Shown here one piece after another: positions 63,639 to 64,000 of a stretch of DNA of 64,000 nucleotides. A program made the position numbers and the translations under genes. Location: assembly GCA_017546605.1 (NCBI GenBank), contig JAFYSH010000010.1, positions 1-64,000 of the forward strand, read 5' to 3'. This DNA comes from Bacteroidales bacterium (lineage in GTDB: Bacteria; Bacteroidota; Bacteroidia; Bacteroidales; UBA932). The notes beneath the pieces were generated by a model. The model saw only the letters and a list, made by a program, of their open reading frames with translations, searched no databases and was not told the origin of the DNA. How positions within the stretch are numbered: position 1 is the stretch's first letter; each line of letters starts with the position of its first letter.

Positions 63639-64000
63639 CTATTTGAATAATTTACCGGCAATGACCATACGTTGTACTTCGGAAGTACCTTCGTAAATTT
63701 CGGTGATCTTTGCATCACGCATCATCCGTTCTACCGGATACTCACGGGTATAACCATAACCGCCGTGGAATTGTACTGCCTTGGTAGTCACCTCCATTGC
63801 AGTTTCAGCAGCAAAGAGTTTTGCCATCGCTGCATCGGCAGAATACGGTTGACCTGCATCTTTCTTGAATGCGGCAGAACGAACCAACAGACGAGAAGCC
63901 TGAACCTTTGTTTCCAAATCGGCCATTTGGAATTGTGTATTTTGGAAAGCAGACAAAGAACGGCCAAATTGTTTGCGTTCTTTGGTGTAGCGAACGGTTT
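63639..64000 (-). CDS. Acyl-CoA dehydrogenase (partial, N-terminus beyond right edge)
   Basis: The C-terminal 120 residues are visible and open at the right edge: YTKERKQFGRSLSAFQNTQF, then AMEVTTKAVQFHGGYGYTREYPVERM and EIYEGTSEVQRMVIAGKLFK. The catalytic Glu lies in this last motif (YEGTSE). It is the flavoenzyme partner of EtfAB downstream and could be a butyryl-CoA or branched-chain acyl-CoA dehydrogenase. The window cuts the gene, so the exact type cannot be told. Confidence 0.94.
   Translation of the reverse strand, partial: TVRYTKERKQFGRSLSAFQNTQFQMADLETKVQASRLLVRSAAFKKDAGQPYSADAAMAKLFAAETAMEVTTKAVQFHGGYGYTREYPVERMMRDAKITEIYEGTSEVQRMVIAGKLFK

Overview
The window looks like chromosome of an anaerobic member of the Bacteroidota, most likely order Bacteroidales. 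The evidence is the repeated Bacteroidota-type promoter (TTTG, 18-21 nt spacer, TAnnTTTG), the weak use of Shine-Dalgarno sites, and typical lineage proteins: a NagB-PIG-L fusion, a TamL-like BamA-family lipoprotein, PPi-dependent phosphofructokinase, CAD-like CarB, flavodiiron protein, HydG, and an acyl-CoA dehydrogenase/EtfAB operon. I cannot name the genus. No rRNA, tRNA, CRISPR array or intact transposase was seen.

Region 1 (1-11.84 kb) is a visibly A+T-rich defence island, all on the minus strand. In transcription order it holds an XRE regulator, a C5-cytosine DNA methyltransferase, an HSP90/MORC-type ATPase, a Z1 helicase-like ATPase, a PD-(D/E)XK (DUF4420-type) nuclease, an AIPR protein, an OLD-like AAA ATPase, and, after a 258-nt structured gap, a Fic protein that runs off the left edge. 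Genes from the methyltransferase to the AAA ATPase overlap or lie within 12 nt, so they should act together. The methyltransferase-ATPase-Z1-nuclease-AIPR core matches predicted MutL/MORC-linked restriction systems. The OLD-like ATPase and Fic are the less familiar additions. A nonsense-mutated DnaC-like ATPase remnant (11.94-12.37 kb) lies at the border with the core chromosome.

Region 2 (12.5-18.4 kb, minus) is core: mnmE, rlmD, a HAD phosphatase, a terminator and the NagB-PIG-L gene with a clear promoter. Region 3 (18.4-22.0 kb, minus) is rarA followed by four small proteins (unknown, MORN, unknown, DUF1963); this block uses more AGA/AGG codons than its neighbours and may be acquired. Region 4 (22-29.3 kb) holds a TamL-like barrel, arginine decarboxylase, a TrmH-family methyltransferase, a GH13 amylase and PPi-PFK.

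Region 5 (29.4-41.2 kb, plus) is a closely packed run: ligA, flavodiiron protein, YihY/BrkB, hydG, rsh (relA/spoT), an Ig-like lipoprotein, a barrel protein and an unusually short-insert ispG. Region 6 (41.2-57.5 kb) has two secreted unknowns, an NfeD-type membrane protease, carAB, a SulP transporter, a DUF2130 protein, threonine aldolase, an outer-membrane protein, an EFR1-type flavodoxin-ferredoxin, an SDR, a MATE pump, a Nudix hydrolase and a short Smr protein.

Region 7 (57.5-64 kb, minus) contains a TPP-riboswitch thiamine operon, thiM, thiE-tenA (fused), thiL and thiD, then a 59-residue winged-helix gene. Upstream of it lies an acyl-CoA dehydrogenase-etfB-etfA operon cut by the right edge. 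The etf terminator overlaps the thiamine promoter.
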